Source: Alteromonas sp. KUL42 (GTDB lineage: Bacteria; Pseudomonadota; Gammaproteobacteria; Enterobacterales; Alteromonadaceae). From it: 64,000 nt of DNA. Numbering within the stretch: the first letter of the stretch is position 1; the number at the start of each line of letters is the position of its first letter. The DNA lies in assembly GCF_006538325.1 (NCBI RefSeq), contig NZ_BJKK01000007.1:124001-188000 (forward strand). Direction: 5' to 3'. Shown piece after piece: positions 57,791 to 64,000 of the stretch. The position numbers and the translations under genes were made by a program. Below the pieces are notes generated by a model that saw nothing but the letters and a program-made list of their open reading frames with translations, made no database searches and was not told the DNA's origin.

Positions 57791-58553
57791 GCGAAGTCTC
57801 CTTTGACAAACAAGATAAATATGCGTTTGTGGAAAGTGCTGTGGCATTCTCACTAATCAACCCAATAGCTTGTTGATAGTAACTATTCAGCGACGCCGAA
57901 TGGGTAACGTGATGTGTCACTGACTTTAAAGAAATAGCCACCACTTCTGGTGCTGTGTCGTAATAAGTGCCCCAGTTGTTTGCACTTGGTGCTAGTTTTG
58001 ATGCATCTGCACATGCCAGAGATACCAATTCTATTCCTGCGCCTTGCAATAATTGTTTTAGCTGCGTGGTTGCACTAAAAACCAGGTATTCACTGCCGCA
58101 TTGTTTCAGCATAAAAAAGAGTGAAAGCAGTAGGGGCAGTGTGTAACGTGAAGAGCTACTAAATAAATTGCCCACTTCTACAATATGCTGTCTTTGAACA
58201 TTAATGCCTTTGTTTGTAAGGGCTACTTCAACGGGATGTTCAAGGTATTGTTCAATGAAAAGCATTGCCGGCATGTTATCTTCAACACCAAATCGAGCGC
58301 CAACAGCTGCTTTTACGCCCTTTACTTCAAGGGCAAAAAGAACTGGCAAAAATGTTGATGGTGACAAAGCTGCGCCGTAATGCGTAGCAAAACCATTGGC
58401 GATGAAAGTTTCAATTTGCTTTCTTGCCAAGTGACTGGTGTCAGCAGCAATAAGAGAAAGTGATGAATCTCTTCTGTTGCTAATTGGCGATGTATTTTTA
58501 GCCGCTACATTGACTGACGCTAATGACGTGCTTGATGTTAAAACGTGGCTCAT
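57780..58553 (-). CDS. Thermostable hemolysin family protein
   Basis: A 257-residue protein of the family named after the Vibrio thermostable (delta-VPH-type) hemolysin. Conserved stretches are IANGFATHYGA, FLPVLFALEVKG, AAVGARFGVEDNMPAMLFIEQYLEHPVE, IVEVGNLFSSSSRYTLPLL and GIELVSLACADASKL. No signal peptide is visible. I recall the family as related to acetyltransferases, which would fit an enzyme acting on acyl groups better than a pore-forming toxin; I cannot confirm it here. The ATG at 58,553 is preferred because the promoter with the CTTAAG box lies between it and an upstream in-frame TTG. First gene of the operon with the ligase-oxidase fusion. Confidence 0.82.
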   Translation of the reverse strand: MSHVLTSSTSLASVNVAAKNTSPISNRRDSSLSLIAADTSHLARKQIETFIANGFATHYGAALSPSTFLPVLFALEVKGVKAAVGARFGVEDNMPAMLFIEQYLEHPVEVALTNKGINVQRQHIVEVGNLFSSSSRYTLPLLLSLFFMLKQCGSEYLVFSATTQLKQLLQGAGIELVSLACADASKLAPSANNWGTYYDTAPEVVAISLKSVTHHVTHSASLNSYYQQAIGLISENATALSTNAYLSCLSKETSHVA

Positions 58554-58599
58554 ACTGTTGCTCTTTGGTTTTGCGATGGTATGAGTATTAAACACGCAC

Positions 58600-58616
58600 C
58601 TTAAGTAAACCTTAAG
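58600..58616 (-). promoter_or_regulatory. PmrA/QseB-type box: CTTAAG-N5-CTTAAG
   Basis: CTTAAG at 58,600-58,605 and 58,611-58,616, exactly five bases apart, about 47 bases upstream of the hemolysin-family start. Direct repeats with an 11-base period are the recognition pattern of OmpR-type regulators, and this sequence matches the described PmrA consensus. On the minus strand a TAATAC -10 candidate follows the second repeat. Confidence 0.75.
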
Positions 58617-58655
58617 CAAACATAATATTTTTAAATTTTTTCTATCATACTGAAT

Positions 58656-60479
58656 TTAGTGTGTTTTTATGTGTTCTGAATGGCTCGGGGTGAGCACGGG
58701 TGGATAAATAGGGCCTGTTGAAGATAACTCACAGGTAGAAAAAGCCGCAGTTTCAGGAATGAGTAACCATTCGTCGCGATGGGCTACGCCCATTGATGCT
58801 GCTTTCGACAAGTTAGCACACTGAAATTCATAGTCTTTGGGCGCAAGAATAAAACGCATGGTAGAGGCGGCTCCGGTCCTCGCTGCCGTTAGCCATGCCC
58901 ACGCGGTGCCGTTTTCAGTGGCCTTGGCGGTATGGTAGCCAAAGTGCGTTATGCCAAATGGCGCGTACAGCAAATACTGTTCTTTGAAATCGACAATCCC
59001 TATCTCAATATTTGAAAAATCCAATAGTGGATAAGTCTGCGATATTGCTGATGCTGTTTTATCTAACAATTGCGTAGGCGTGCGAAAACTATTGAGCTGT
59101 TGGCTTAGTAGCGTTGATGGAATGATGCTCATGACCATAATCCACAGTACTAATTGCATACCAAGTGGTGACGCCTTCACCGCCATGCTTTGTGTTGGCA
59201 CAGTTGGATGCGCTTCATTTTGCGGCTTATTTACAACATAAATAATATGGGTGGCTAAACCCAATATTCCTAAAATTACTAATATAACTGCTAGTTGAGT
59301 GAGAGTCTCTGCGTCACTGTGATAGCGGGTAATAAGCTTATTAGCCAAAGACTCATTAAAAATGAGCACTACACCCGCGACTGAAATAATTAATGATAAG
59401 GAAAAAGTAAATAGGCGTGCCGTTATCGCAAGTATTTTAGGTACACCAAAACGGGCAAGTAATAGCCCCGCAACCATTGATATTGCAGGAAGTGCCGGCA
59501 ATACATACACACCGCGTTTGCCTGAGCTAATACTGAAGAACGTAGCAACTAAGACAACCCATATGAATAAGGCCATGTAAGGAGGTCTTTCAGTTAATAC
59601 ATCTTTAAGCCGCTTGGCGTTGAAAGCTACAACTAAGACAGCGCTTAACCAAAAAGCTGGGATCACTTCTAACAAATAATAATACCAAGGTTCTATATGA
59701 TGCCATGCGTTTGCATATCGCTGAGCAGTTTGCTTAAACAAAATGTTGGAGAGGTATTTTTGAATATCTGGGGCATTTTGAATAAAGCCTTGATAAAGCA
59801 GTGGACCTAGCCATGTAAATATCACTAACAGCATGACTAACGGGCCAAATGCTGAGCGTTTCTTCCAACTGCCTTTTAATAATTGGCGACGCCATGAAAA
59901 ATAAGCAATTGGTATAAGCAGTAAAATAGGTAGAAAACCCACCCCTTTAGTGATGATCCCCAATCCCATAAAGGCCCAGACTGTAAAATACCAACGCCAG
60001 TTGTGTTGGATAAAAAAGTGCCGGACGAAACCGTAAACACCAATCCAAATGAAGCAGGCGACCATGGCATCAATTTGGGCAAATTTAGCTTGTATAAGAA
60101 ATTGAGGGCAAAGCAATAAAACAAACACACTCAGTAGTGCTGTTTTTTCATCAGATAGAGAACGCGAAAGACGATATGTGAGCACCAGAGTAACTATGCT
60201 GGCAATAGCGTTGGGCAAAAGCATAGCAATTTTCATGTTACCTGTTATTAGGTAAACCAGTGCAATTGCCCACATGAATACAGGCGGTTTATCGGGGTAG
60301 ATTTCTCCACCCCGCATGGGAATAAGCCATTGCCCTGTTTGCACCATTTCTTTGGCGACAAGCACAAACCTAGGCTCATCAGGTGGCCAAGCATCGCGAA
60401 AGCCGATACCTGTTAGAATAATGGTGACAGCGGCGAGAAAGAGCCATAACACTGCGTTGTCTTCACGTAGTTTCAACAT
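58656..60479 (-). CDS. ArnT-like membrane glycosyltransferase
   Basis: A 607-residue glycosyltransferase of the PMT/ArnT (GT-C) group with about 12 membrane helices. The N-terminal loop carries the typical acidic pair in DAWPPDEPRFVLVAKEM and then YPDKPPVFMWAIAL. ArnT transfers aminoarabinose from undecaprenyl phosphate to lipid A, which raises polymyxin resistance; other members transfer other sugars, so the substrate is not certain. It overlaps the TVP38 gene by one base (TAATG) and follows the glycosyltransferase 2 gene, the usual partner that loads undecaprenyl phosphate. None of the other aminoarabinose synthesis genes (arnA, arnB, arnD) are in the window. A PmrA-type box precedes the operon. 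Confidence 0.88.
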   Translation of the reverse strand: MLKLREDNAVLWLFLAAVTIILTGIGFRDAWPPDEPRFVLVAKEMVQTGQWLIPMRGGEIYPDKPPVFMWAIALVYLITGNMKIAMLLPNAIASIVTLVLTYRLSRSLSDEKTALLSVFVLLLCPQFLIQAKFAQIDAMVACFIWIGVYGFVRHFFIQHNWRWYFTVWAFMGLGIITKGVGFLPILLLIPIAYFSWRRQLLKGSWKKRSAFGPLVMLLVIFTWLGPLLYQGFIQNAPDIQKYLSNILFKQTAQRYANAWHHIEPWYYYLLEVIPAFWLSAVLVVAFNAKRLKDVLTERPPYMALFIWVVLVATFFSISSGKRGVYVLPALPAISMVAGLLLARFGVPKILAITARLFTFSLSLIISVAGVVLIFNESLANKLITRYHSDAETLTQLAVILVILGILGLATHIIYVVNKPQNEAHPTVPTQSMAVKASPLGMQLVLWIMVMSIIPSTLLSQQLNSFRTPTQLLDKTASAISQTYPLLDFSNIEIGIVDFKEQYLLYAPFGITHFGYHTAKATENGTAWAWLTAARTGAASTMRFILAPKDYEFQCANLSKAASMGVAHRDEWLLIPETAAFSTCELSSTGPIYPPVLTPSHSEHIKTH

Positions 60480-61180
60480 TACGTCGTACTGCCCTTACGC
60501 GAAAAAACAGTGAGCGAAAGCAGTAAAAATACACTAACAACAAGGCTGGCAATTTGCATAGGTTGCTCAAATGTGTTGATAAAGGTTGAGCCACTACCTA
60601 ATAGCGAAAACAGCAATGTTTGCGGCAGAAAGCCCAATAAACTGGCACTGATAAAAGGCAAAAACGGAACCTTTAATACACCAGCCAATGCATTGGTTAC
60701 CAAGTTAGATCCTATTGGAAATAGACGAATAAACAATATATTACGAAAGCTGCGTTGGGCCAGTGCATCCTGAATTGATGTGAGTTTTAGACCGAGTAAT
60801 TTCATTACCAACATTCGAAGTGGACCAGAAGCCAATAGATAGGCAATACAGGCAGACAGCCCTGTTAGAAGTAACGCAATGATAGTGCCTTGAAATGCAC
60901 CAAATCCTACGCCACAAAAAAAGCTAACAGCTTGTCTGGGGAAGCCCATGGTCATCAGTACAACAAAGCAACTTAAAATGACGATTAACCATTGAGGTTC
61001 AGCTGAAGATATATAGGTCAACAGCCAGTCGGGGTCACTATTGTGATCCCACACTTCTGCCGTTATACGCAAAGACAAATAGCAGACAAACGCCAAGGTG
61101 CCAACACTGAGTGTGAATTGGCACAAACGAAGGATTAAATGGCGAGAGTTAAAGCGCTTACTTTTCACTTGAATAACCAT
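60479..61180 (-). CDS. TVP38/TMEM64 (VTT domain) membrane protein
   Basis: A 233-residue membrane protein of the TVP38/TMEM64 branch of the DedA superfamily. The VTT core reads GFPRQAVSFFCGVGFGAFQG, ALAQRSFRNILFIRLFPIGSNLVTNALAGV and FISASLLGFLPQTLLFSLLGSG. DedA-type proteins are thought to move lipids or undecaprenyl phosphate across the membrane, which would fit an operon that glycosylates lipid A. It overlaps the glycosyltransferase 2 gene by 23 bases and the ArnT-like gene by one base. Confidence 0.88.
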   Translation of the reverse strand: MVIQVKSKRFNSRHLILRLCQFTLSVGTLAFVCYLSLRITAEVWDHNSDPDWLLTYISSAEPQWLIVILSCFVVLMTMGFPRQAVSFFCGVGFGAFQGTIIALLLTGLSACIAYLLASGPLRMLVMKLLGLKLTSIQDALAQRSFRNILFIRLFPIGSNLVTNALAGVLKVPFLPFISASLLGFLPQTLLFSLLGSGSTFINTFEQPMQIASLVVSVFLLLSLTVFSRKGSTT

Positions 61181-61961
61181 CTAAAATATTATCTAGCTTG
61201 GTTCGGTACATTAACCAGCGCACGCCCATCATATCGATAAGGCCTGCCCAACCGCGGTTCCACGCTGTATAGTTCGACACACCTTCGGTACGTGGGCGAT
61301 GATTTACTGGAACGCACACAACCTCCCCCCCTAAGCGTTTAGTAAGTGCGGGGATATAACGGTGCATATGGTCGAAATAAGGTAGTAGCAAAAAGGTACT
61401 ACGGGGAAGCAGTTTTAAACCACAACCTGTATCGGGGGTATTGTCATTAAGGATCCACTGACGCACATTGTTTGCAATTCTTGATTGGAATTTTTTCCAC
61501 GCGCTATCTTTGCGCTTTTGGCGATGACCAATTATGCAAAAGTGCGGAGTGTAAGTATGTTGTGCTTTATCAATAAGTTTAGGAATATCAGCTGGGTCGT
61601 TTTGTCCATCAGCATCTAACGTGACAATCCATTTTCCTTTTGCCTCAAGCACACCGTGATATACCGATGTACTTTGGCCACAACTTGTAGGGTGAACAAT
61701 TACGCGACAAATAACGGGGAGTGTTTTGGCAATATTCTCAATAGAGATAAGTGTGTCGTCACTGCTCCCATCGTCAACTATAACGATTTCAGTACGCTTA
61801 GGAGAAACTGCATTGGCGATTTCTTTTAACAGGGTCGGTAAATTCTTACCTTCGTTTTTTGCTGGAAGTACAACAGTAACATCGAGCTCTTGTGCCGTTT
61901 CAAATGCCTTTTCGGGCTCTCGAGTTAATTTTTGCTCGGCTTCTTGTGTTAATTCTTGCAT
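61158..61961 (-). CDS. Glycosyltransferase family 2, polyprenyl-phosphate type
   Basis: A 267-residue GT-A enzyme resembling dolichyl-phosphate mannosyltransferase and ArnC: DVTVVLPAKNEGKNLPTLL, EIVIVDDGSSDDTL, VTLDADGQNDPADIPKLI (metal-binding DAD) and NTPDTGCGLKLL, then WNRGWAGLIDMMGVRWL. It has no clear C-terminal membrane helices, unlike ArnC, so the product may be released to a membrane partner. It is the first gene of the three-gene operon with the TVP38 and ArnT-like genes; the promoter region holds a CTTAAG-N5-CTTAAG box. The donor sugar is unknown. Confidence 0.88.
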   Translation of the reverse strand: MQELTQEAEQKLTREPEKAFETAQELDVTVVLPAKNEGKNLPTLLKEIANAVSPKRTEIVIVDDGSSDDTLISIENIAKTLPVICRVIVHPTSCGQSTSVYHGVLEAKGKWIVTLDADGQNDPADIPKLIDKAQHTYTPHFCIIGHRQKRKDSAWKKFQSRIANNVRQWILNDNTPDTGCGLKLLPRSTFLLLPYFDHMHRYIPALTKRLGGEVVCVPVNHRPRTEGVSNYTAWNRGWAGLIDMMGVRWLMYRTKLDNILDGYSSEK

Positions 61962-62010
61962 AGACAGTTAGCATGTTAGGTAAGGAACACGCTAACTTTA
62001 CAAATTAAAC

Positions 62011-62027
62011 CTTAAGGTAAGCTTAAG
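62011..62027 (-). promoter_or_regulatory. PmrA/QseB-type box: CTTAAG-N5-CTTAAG
   Basis: CTTAAG at 62,011-62,016 and 62,022-62,027, five bases apart, about 50 bases upstream of the glycosyltransferase 2 start. The same site occurs ahead of the hemolysin-family operon. On the minus strand TAAAGT follows at -10 spacing. Confidence 0.78.
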
Positions 62028-62115
62028 AGCATTATTGTCATATCAAAACTGCTCAAACTTTACTGTTGTAAGTGCAAGGCTGCCAGCTAAAGCGGGGGCC
62101 TCCAAAACTAGAGCG

Positions 62116-62817
62116 TTAAAATTCATACTCCAACGACATACGCAATGTATGGTCCTTACTATCGCCGTTTAATCCTGCAATAAAACCAAGCTCCCATTTT
62201 AATTGCTTTTGCCTGTCGAAGCGTTTAATTCCCATGAAGGCGGGGCCCACACCAATGAAGTCCTCGGCCACATACACTTCAACGCCCGGTTGAACCTCGG
62301 GCAACCAACGGTAACGAAATTTAGCCTTAAATTCACTTTCCCATTCATTGGGTACGGTTTCACCCCATTCGTAAACTAATGTTACATTGGTGGTGAGGCT
62401 AAATTGCCCGAACTCCTTTTCTGTTAACAGGCCAGCCTTTACTTCCCAGTCGTTGGTGTTGTGCTGTTTTTCAAGTTCAAACAACGTACCCCAGTCGGCC
62501 CAATAGCGACCTTGCTCCGTTATCATCCAACGAAGTTCGAGTTCGTATCCCTCTACACCAAAGTCTTGGTTTTCGTCTCTAGCCCCCACAATATAGGCTT
62601 CTAAAATAACGAATTCAGATAAGGCATGACCAAATGAAAAGCGCTGCATTAAAACATTGCCATTATCGTTTTGACGCGATGTAAATCGCCACTCAAACTC
62701 CCGTTCAAAAGGCAAAACATAAGGCTGATAAACCTTATCCACCGTAAAGTTATCAGCCTGTGCAGAAGTACACATAGCCATAAATACAACAAAAATAAGG
62801 AGAACATGTTTCATCAT
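62116..62817 (-). CDS. Outer-membrane beta-barrel-like protein of unknown function
   Basis: A 233-residue exported protein. Signal peptide (KHVLLIFVVFMAMCTSAQA), then alternating amphipathic strands (EFEWRFTSRQN, FVILEAYIVGAR, YELELRWMI, WEVKAGLLTEKEFGQFSLTTN, FKAKFRYRWLPEV) ending in a terminal aromatic (LRMSLEYEF), as in small outer-membrane barrels. I do not recognise the family. The ATG at 62,817 overlaps the upstream gene's stop (ATGA) and follows AGGAGG; longer starts lie inside that gene. Co-transcribed with the FTR1-like and cupredoxin genes, so a role in metal or envelope physiology is plausible. Confidence 0.75.
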   Translation of the reverse strand: MMKHVLLIFVVFMAMCTSAQADNFTVDKVYQPYVLPFEREFEWRFTSRQNDNGNVLMQRFSFGHALSEFVILEAYIVGARDENQDFGVEGYELELRWMITEQGRYWADWGTLFELEKQHNTNDWEVKAGLLTEKEFGQFSLTTNVTLVYEWGETVPNEWESEFKAKFRYRWLPEVQPGVEVYVAEDFIGVGPAFMGIKRFDRQKQLKWELGFIAGLNGDSKDHTLRMSLEYEF

Positions 62818-63575
62818 GCTACCTCCTGAGAACGGTTTGGATGAACTCGTACTGTTGCAAGTAGCCGAAGTGCAATGGGTACGATTAAGGCAAAGCAAAA
62901 TACACATAAATAGCTCAGTGAAGGAGTGGCTTCGTAGCCAAATAACGCGTTGAATAAATGACCATATTCACTGTTGTCACTAATAATGTTGCTGCTGTCC
63001 CAAAGTAAATGAGGGGCAGGGAAAACGTCGGTTTGCTCAAGTAAAAGCGCAATATTGGCAACTTGTGCTGCAACAAACAGCGGCATGATAAAGTACATTA
63101 CTCTCACACTGACAAAGTTAGTCAGGACAATATTGAGCAAAATTGCAATGCTAATACATATACCTAAGCCAATGGTTGTGCCAAGCAGTAACAATGAGCT
63201 GTCGCTGCTTCTGGCGAGTTGGGACACAAAATAAACCAGAAAATGTAAGCTGTTTGGTAAACATATACCCAGCATTAACAGAGAAACGCCGATGTTAAAT
63301 CGACGGTGAGTAGTCAACACTGGAAGCGCGATCATACACATGCCTAACCAAGCAACGAAAAAGAGGGCTGATTTCAATAGTTCAAAGCCAGCGCCTTCTG
63401 CAAGTTGTGATATTGGGCCGAGTTGTAAGTAAAGAACGAACGAAATAACTGCAAGTACCGCAACGCGCCAAATCAAAGACCATCGACTTACACTAGGTAG
63501 AGCCAACAATACACTGATCAGTAAGAAAATAGGTAGGGTATCGCGTAAGAAAAGCACTACGGTGTTAATTAGCAT
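62814..63575 (-). CDS. FTR1-like membrane permease, degenerate
   Basis: A 253-residue membrane protein with about seven helices. The tail LLWDSSNIISDNSEYGHLFNALFGYEATPSLSYL strongly recalls the C-terminal end of FTR1/EfeU high-affinity iron permeases (LWD..., S...G, ALFGY..PS). The first helix reads LRDTLPIFLL where active permeases have RExxE, so the iron-binding glutamates are changed to Asp and Pro, and no second RExxE is apparent. It may have lost iron transport or use another ion. It overlaps the cupredoxin gene by 11 bases and the outer-membrane-like gene by four bases. Confidence 0.72.
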   Translation of the reverse strand: MLINTVVLFLRDTLPIFLLISVLLALPSVSRWSLIWRVAVLAVISFVLYLQLGPISQLAEGAGFELLKSALFFVAWLGMCMIALPVLTTHRRFNIGVSLLMLGICLPNSLHFLVYFVSQLARSSDSSLLLLGTTIGLGICISIAILLNIVLTNFVSVRVMYFIMPLFVAAQVANIALLLEQTDVFPAPHLLWDSSNIISDNSEYGHLFNALFGYEATPSLSYLCVFCFALIVPIALRLLATVRVHPNRSQEVA

Positions 63576-63930
63576 GATCGCCCTCCTTTATATCGGCAAC
63601 GATAACCTTTCCTACCGCGCTATTGGGGTGGAACTCACCAAAAAACGGGTATTCGCCGGGGCGTAACGGCCCGATAAATATAGATCCTTTACTATTCGCA
63701 AAAATAACCTTCTCGCGATTTAGTGAAAAACTGTCTATTTCTTCGGGGGAGTCGTCATAATTCACAAAGGTCAGCCGAACTTTTTTCCCCGCAGGGACAA
63801 CCACCTCTTGTGGGTAAAAAAGGTGATCTTTTATCTCAACCACGACTTCGGGCAAAGCAAAGGCCTTTGGGGTGTGAATAACACAAAACCCAATGATGAT
63901 AGCCAGTGATGATTTAAAGTATGCAATCAT
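63565..63930 (-). CDS. Exported cupredoxin-like protein
   Basis: A 121-residue periplasmic protein. Signal peptide (YFKSSLAIIIGFCVIHTPKAFA), then a cupredoxin fold (VVVEIKDHLFYPQEVVVPAGKKVRLTFVNYDDSPEEIDS, REKVIFANSKGSIFIGPLRPGEYPFFGEFHPNSAVGKVIV). Most copper proteins of this type have Cys before the His near the end and Met after it; here the site reads FFGEFHPNSAVG, so Cys is replaced by Gly and the Met by Ala, and copper binding is doubtful. Similar domains accompany EfeO/FTR1 iron transporters, matching the next gene. The ATG overlaps the upstream kinase frame by 17 bases. Confidence 0.8.
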   Translation of the reverse strand: MIAYFKSSLAIIIGFCVIHTPKAFALPEVVVEIKDHLFYPQEVVVPAGKKVRLTFVNYDDSPEEIDSFSLNREKVIFANSKGSIFIGPLRPGEYPFFGEFHPNSAVGKVIVADIKEGDHAN

Positions 63931-64000
63931 TGTGAAATGCCACTTTGACTTCTAGCCCGCCCAATGCACAATCGTGCAGTGATAGGGTGGCGCCATGAAG
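63914..64000 (-). CDS. C-terminal end of a sensor histidine kinase (QseC/PmrB-like), partial
   Basis: The frame enters at base 64,000 and ends at 63,914-63,916 (TAA). Its 28 residues, starting LHGATLSLHDCALGGLEVKV, fit the last strands of a histidine kinase ATPase domain (family pattern: HGG.L.L....GGL.V.V). It overlaps the cupredoxin start by 17 bases, so the kinase and the cupredoxin operon are probably coupled. QseC/PmrB type is an inference from the tail and from the PmrA-like boxes; only 28 residues are visible. Confidence 0.55.
   Translation of the reverse strand, partial: LHGATLSLHDCALGGLEVKVAFHNDCIL

Noticed and set aside
58554-58619. Longer start (TTG at 58,619) for the hemolysin-family gene
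   Set aside because: It would place the PmrA-type box and promoter inside the coding region; the ATG at 58,553 fits better.

Overview
The window reads as a chromosomal stretch of a marine gammaproteobacterium of the Alteromonadales, probably Alteromonas or a close relative (inference from gene content and order; no rRNA is present to prove it). Support comes from the lptD-surA-pdxA-rsmA-apaG-apaH operon divergent from djlA, the xerD-dsbC-recJ and recO-pdxJ-acpS-rlmD-relA-mazG runs, an AT-leaning base composition, and many two-component, c-di-GMP and TonB-type genes. I see no rRNA, tRNA, CRISPR array, prophage or insertion sequence. Layout: 1-5,021 (minus strand) is a signalling operon: a FIST-domain sensor (NosP-like), a coiled-coil linker gene broken by a frameshift, a PAS hybrid histidine kinase and an HD-GYP response regulator that runs off the left edge. 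5,134-8,547 holds fadD, a small membrane protein and a frameshifted PQQ-type sugar dehydrogenase. 9,138-11,948 is a long AcnB-type aconitase; a second, E. coli-like acnB at 20,546-23,159 is interrupted by a one-base insertion. Between them lie a secreted kelch/metalloprotease/FG-GAP protein, a membrane hybrid kinase, a secreted GlyGly-CTERM cyclophilin, a broken small membrane protein, a GNAT and a periplasmic LigE DNA ligase. 23,232-28,976 carries a DUF192 protein, lysC, a CHASE4-GGDEF protein and a chemoreceptor. 29,302-48,333 is core genome: outer-membrane assembly, cofactor, recombination, rRNA modification and stringent-response genes. 48,338-51,802 is a ferric-siderophore uptake pair under a likely Fur site. 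The accessory right end (52,116-64,000) is the most interesting part. It has a class I HMG-CoA reductase; an operon of a thermostable-hemolysin-family protein, an acyl-adenylating enzyme fused to a heme-oxygenase-like di-iron oxidase domain, a short-chain dehydrogenase and a TPR protein; an envelope operon (glycosyltransferase 2, TVP38 membrane protein, ArnT-like glycosyltransferase); and a cupredoxin / FTR1-like permease / outer-membrane protein operon. That last operon begins after the C-terminal end of a QseC/PmrB-like sensor kinase at the right edge. Both the hemolysin operon and the ArnT operon have a perfect CTTAAG-N5-CTTAAG box just upstream, the layout of PmrA/QseB-family sites. A working model is therefore that a PmrAB-like system coded just outside the window controls envelope modification together with an uncharacterised acyl-derived pathway. 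Five genes are each interrupted by what looks like a one-base error in a homopolymer (A or T, 5-8 long), so either the assembly has homopolymer errors or these are real inactivating or phase-variable mutations.
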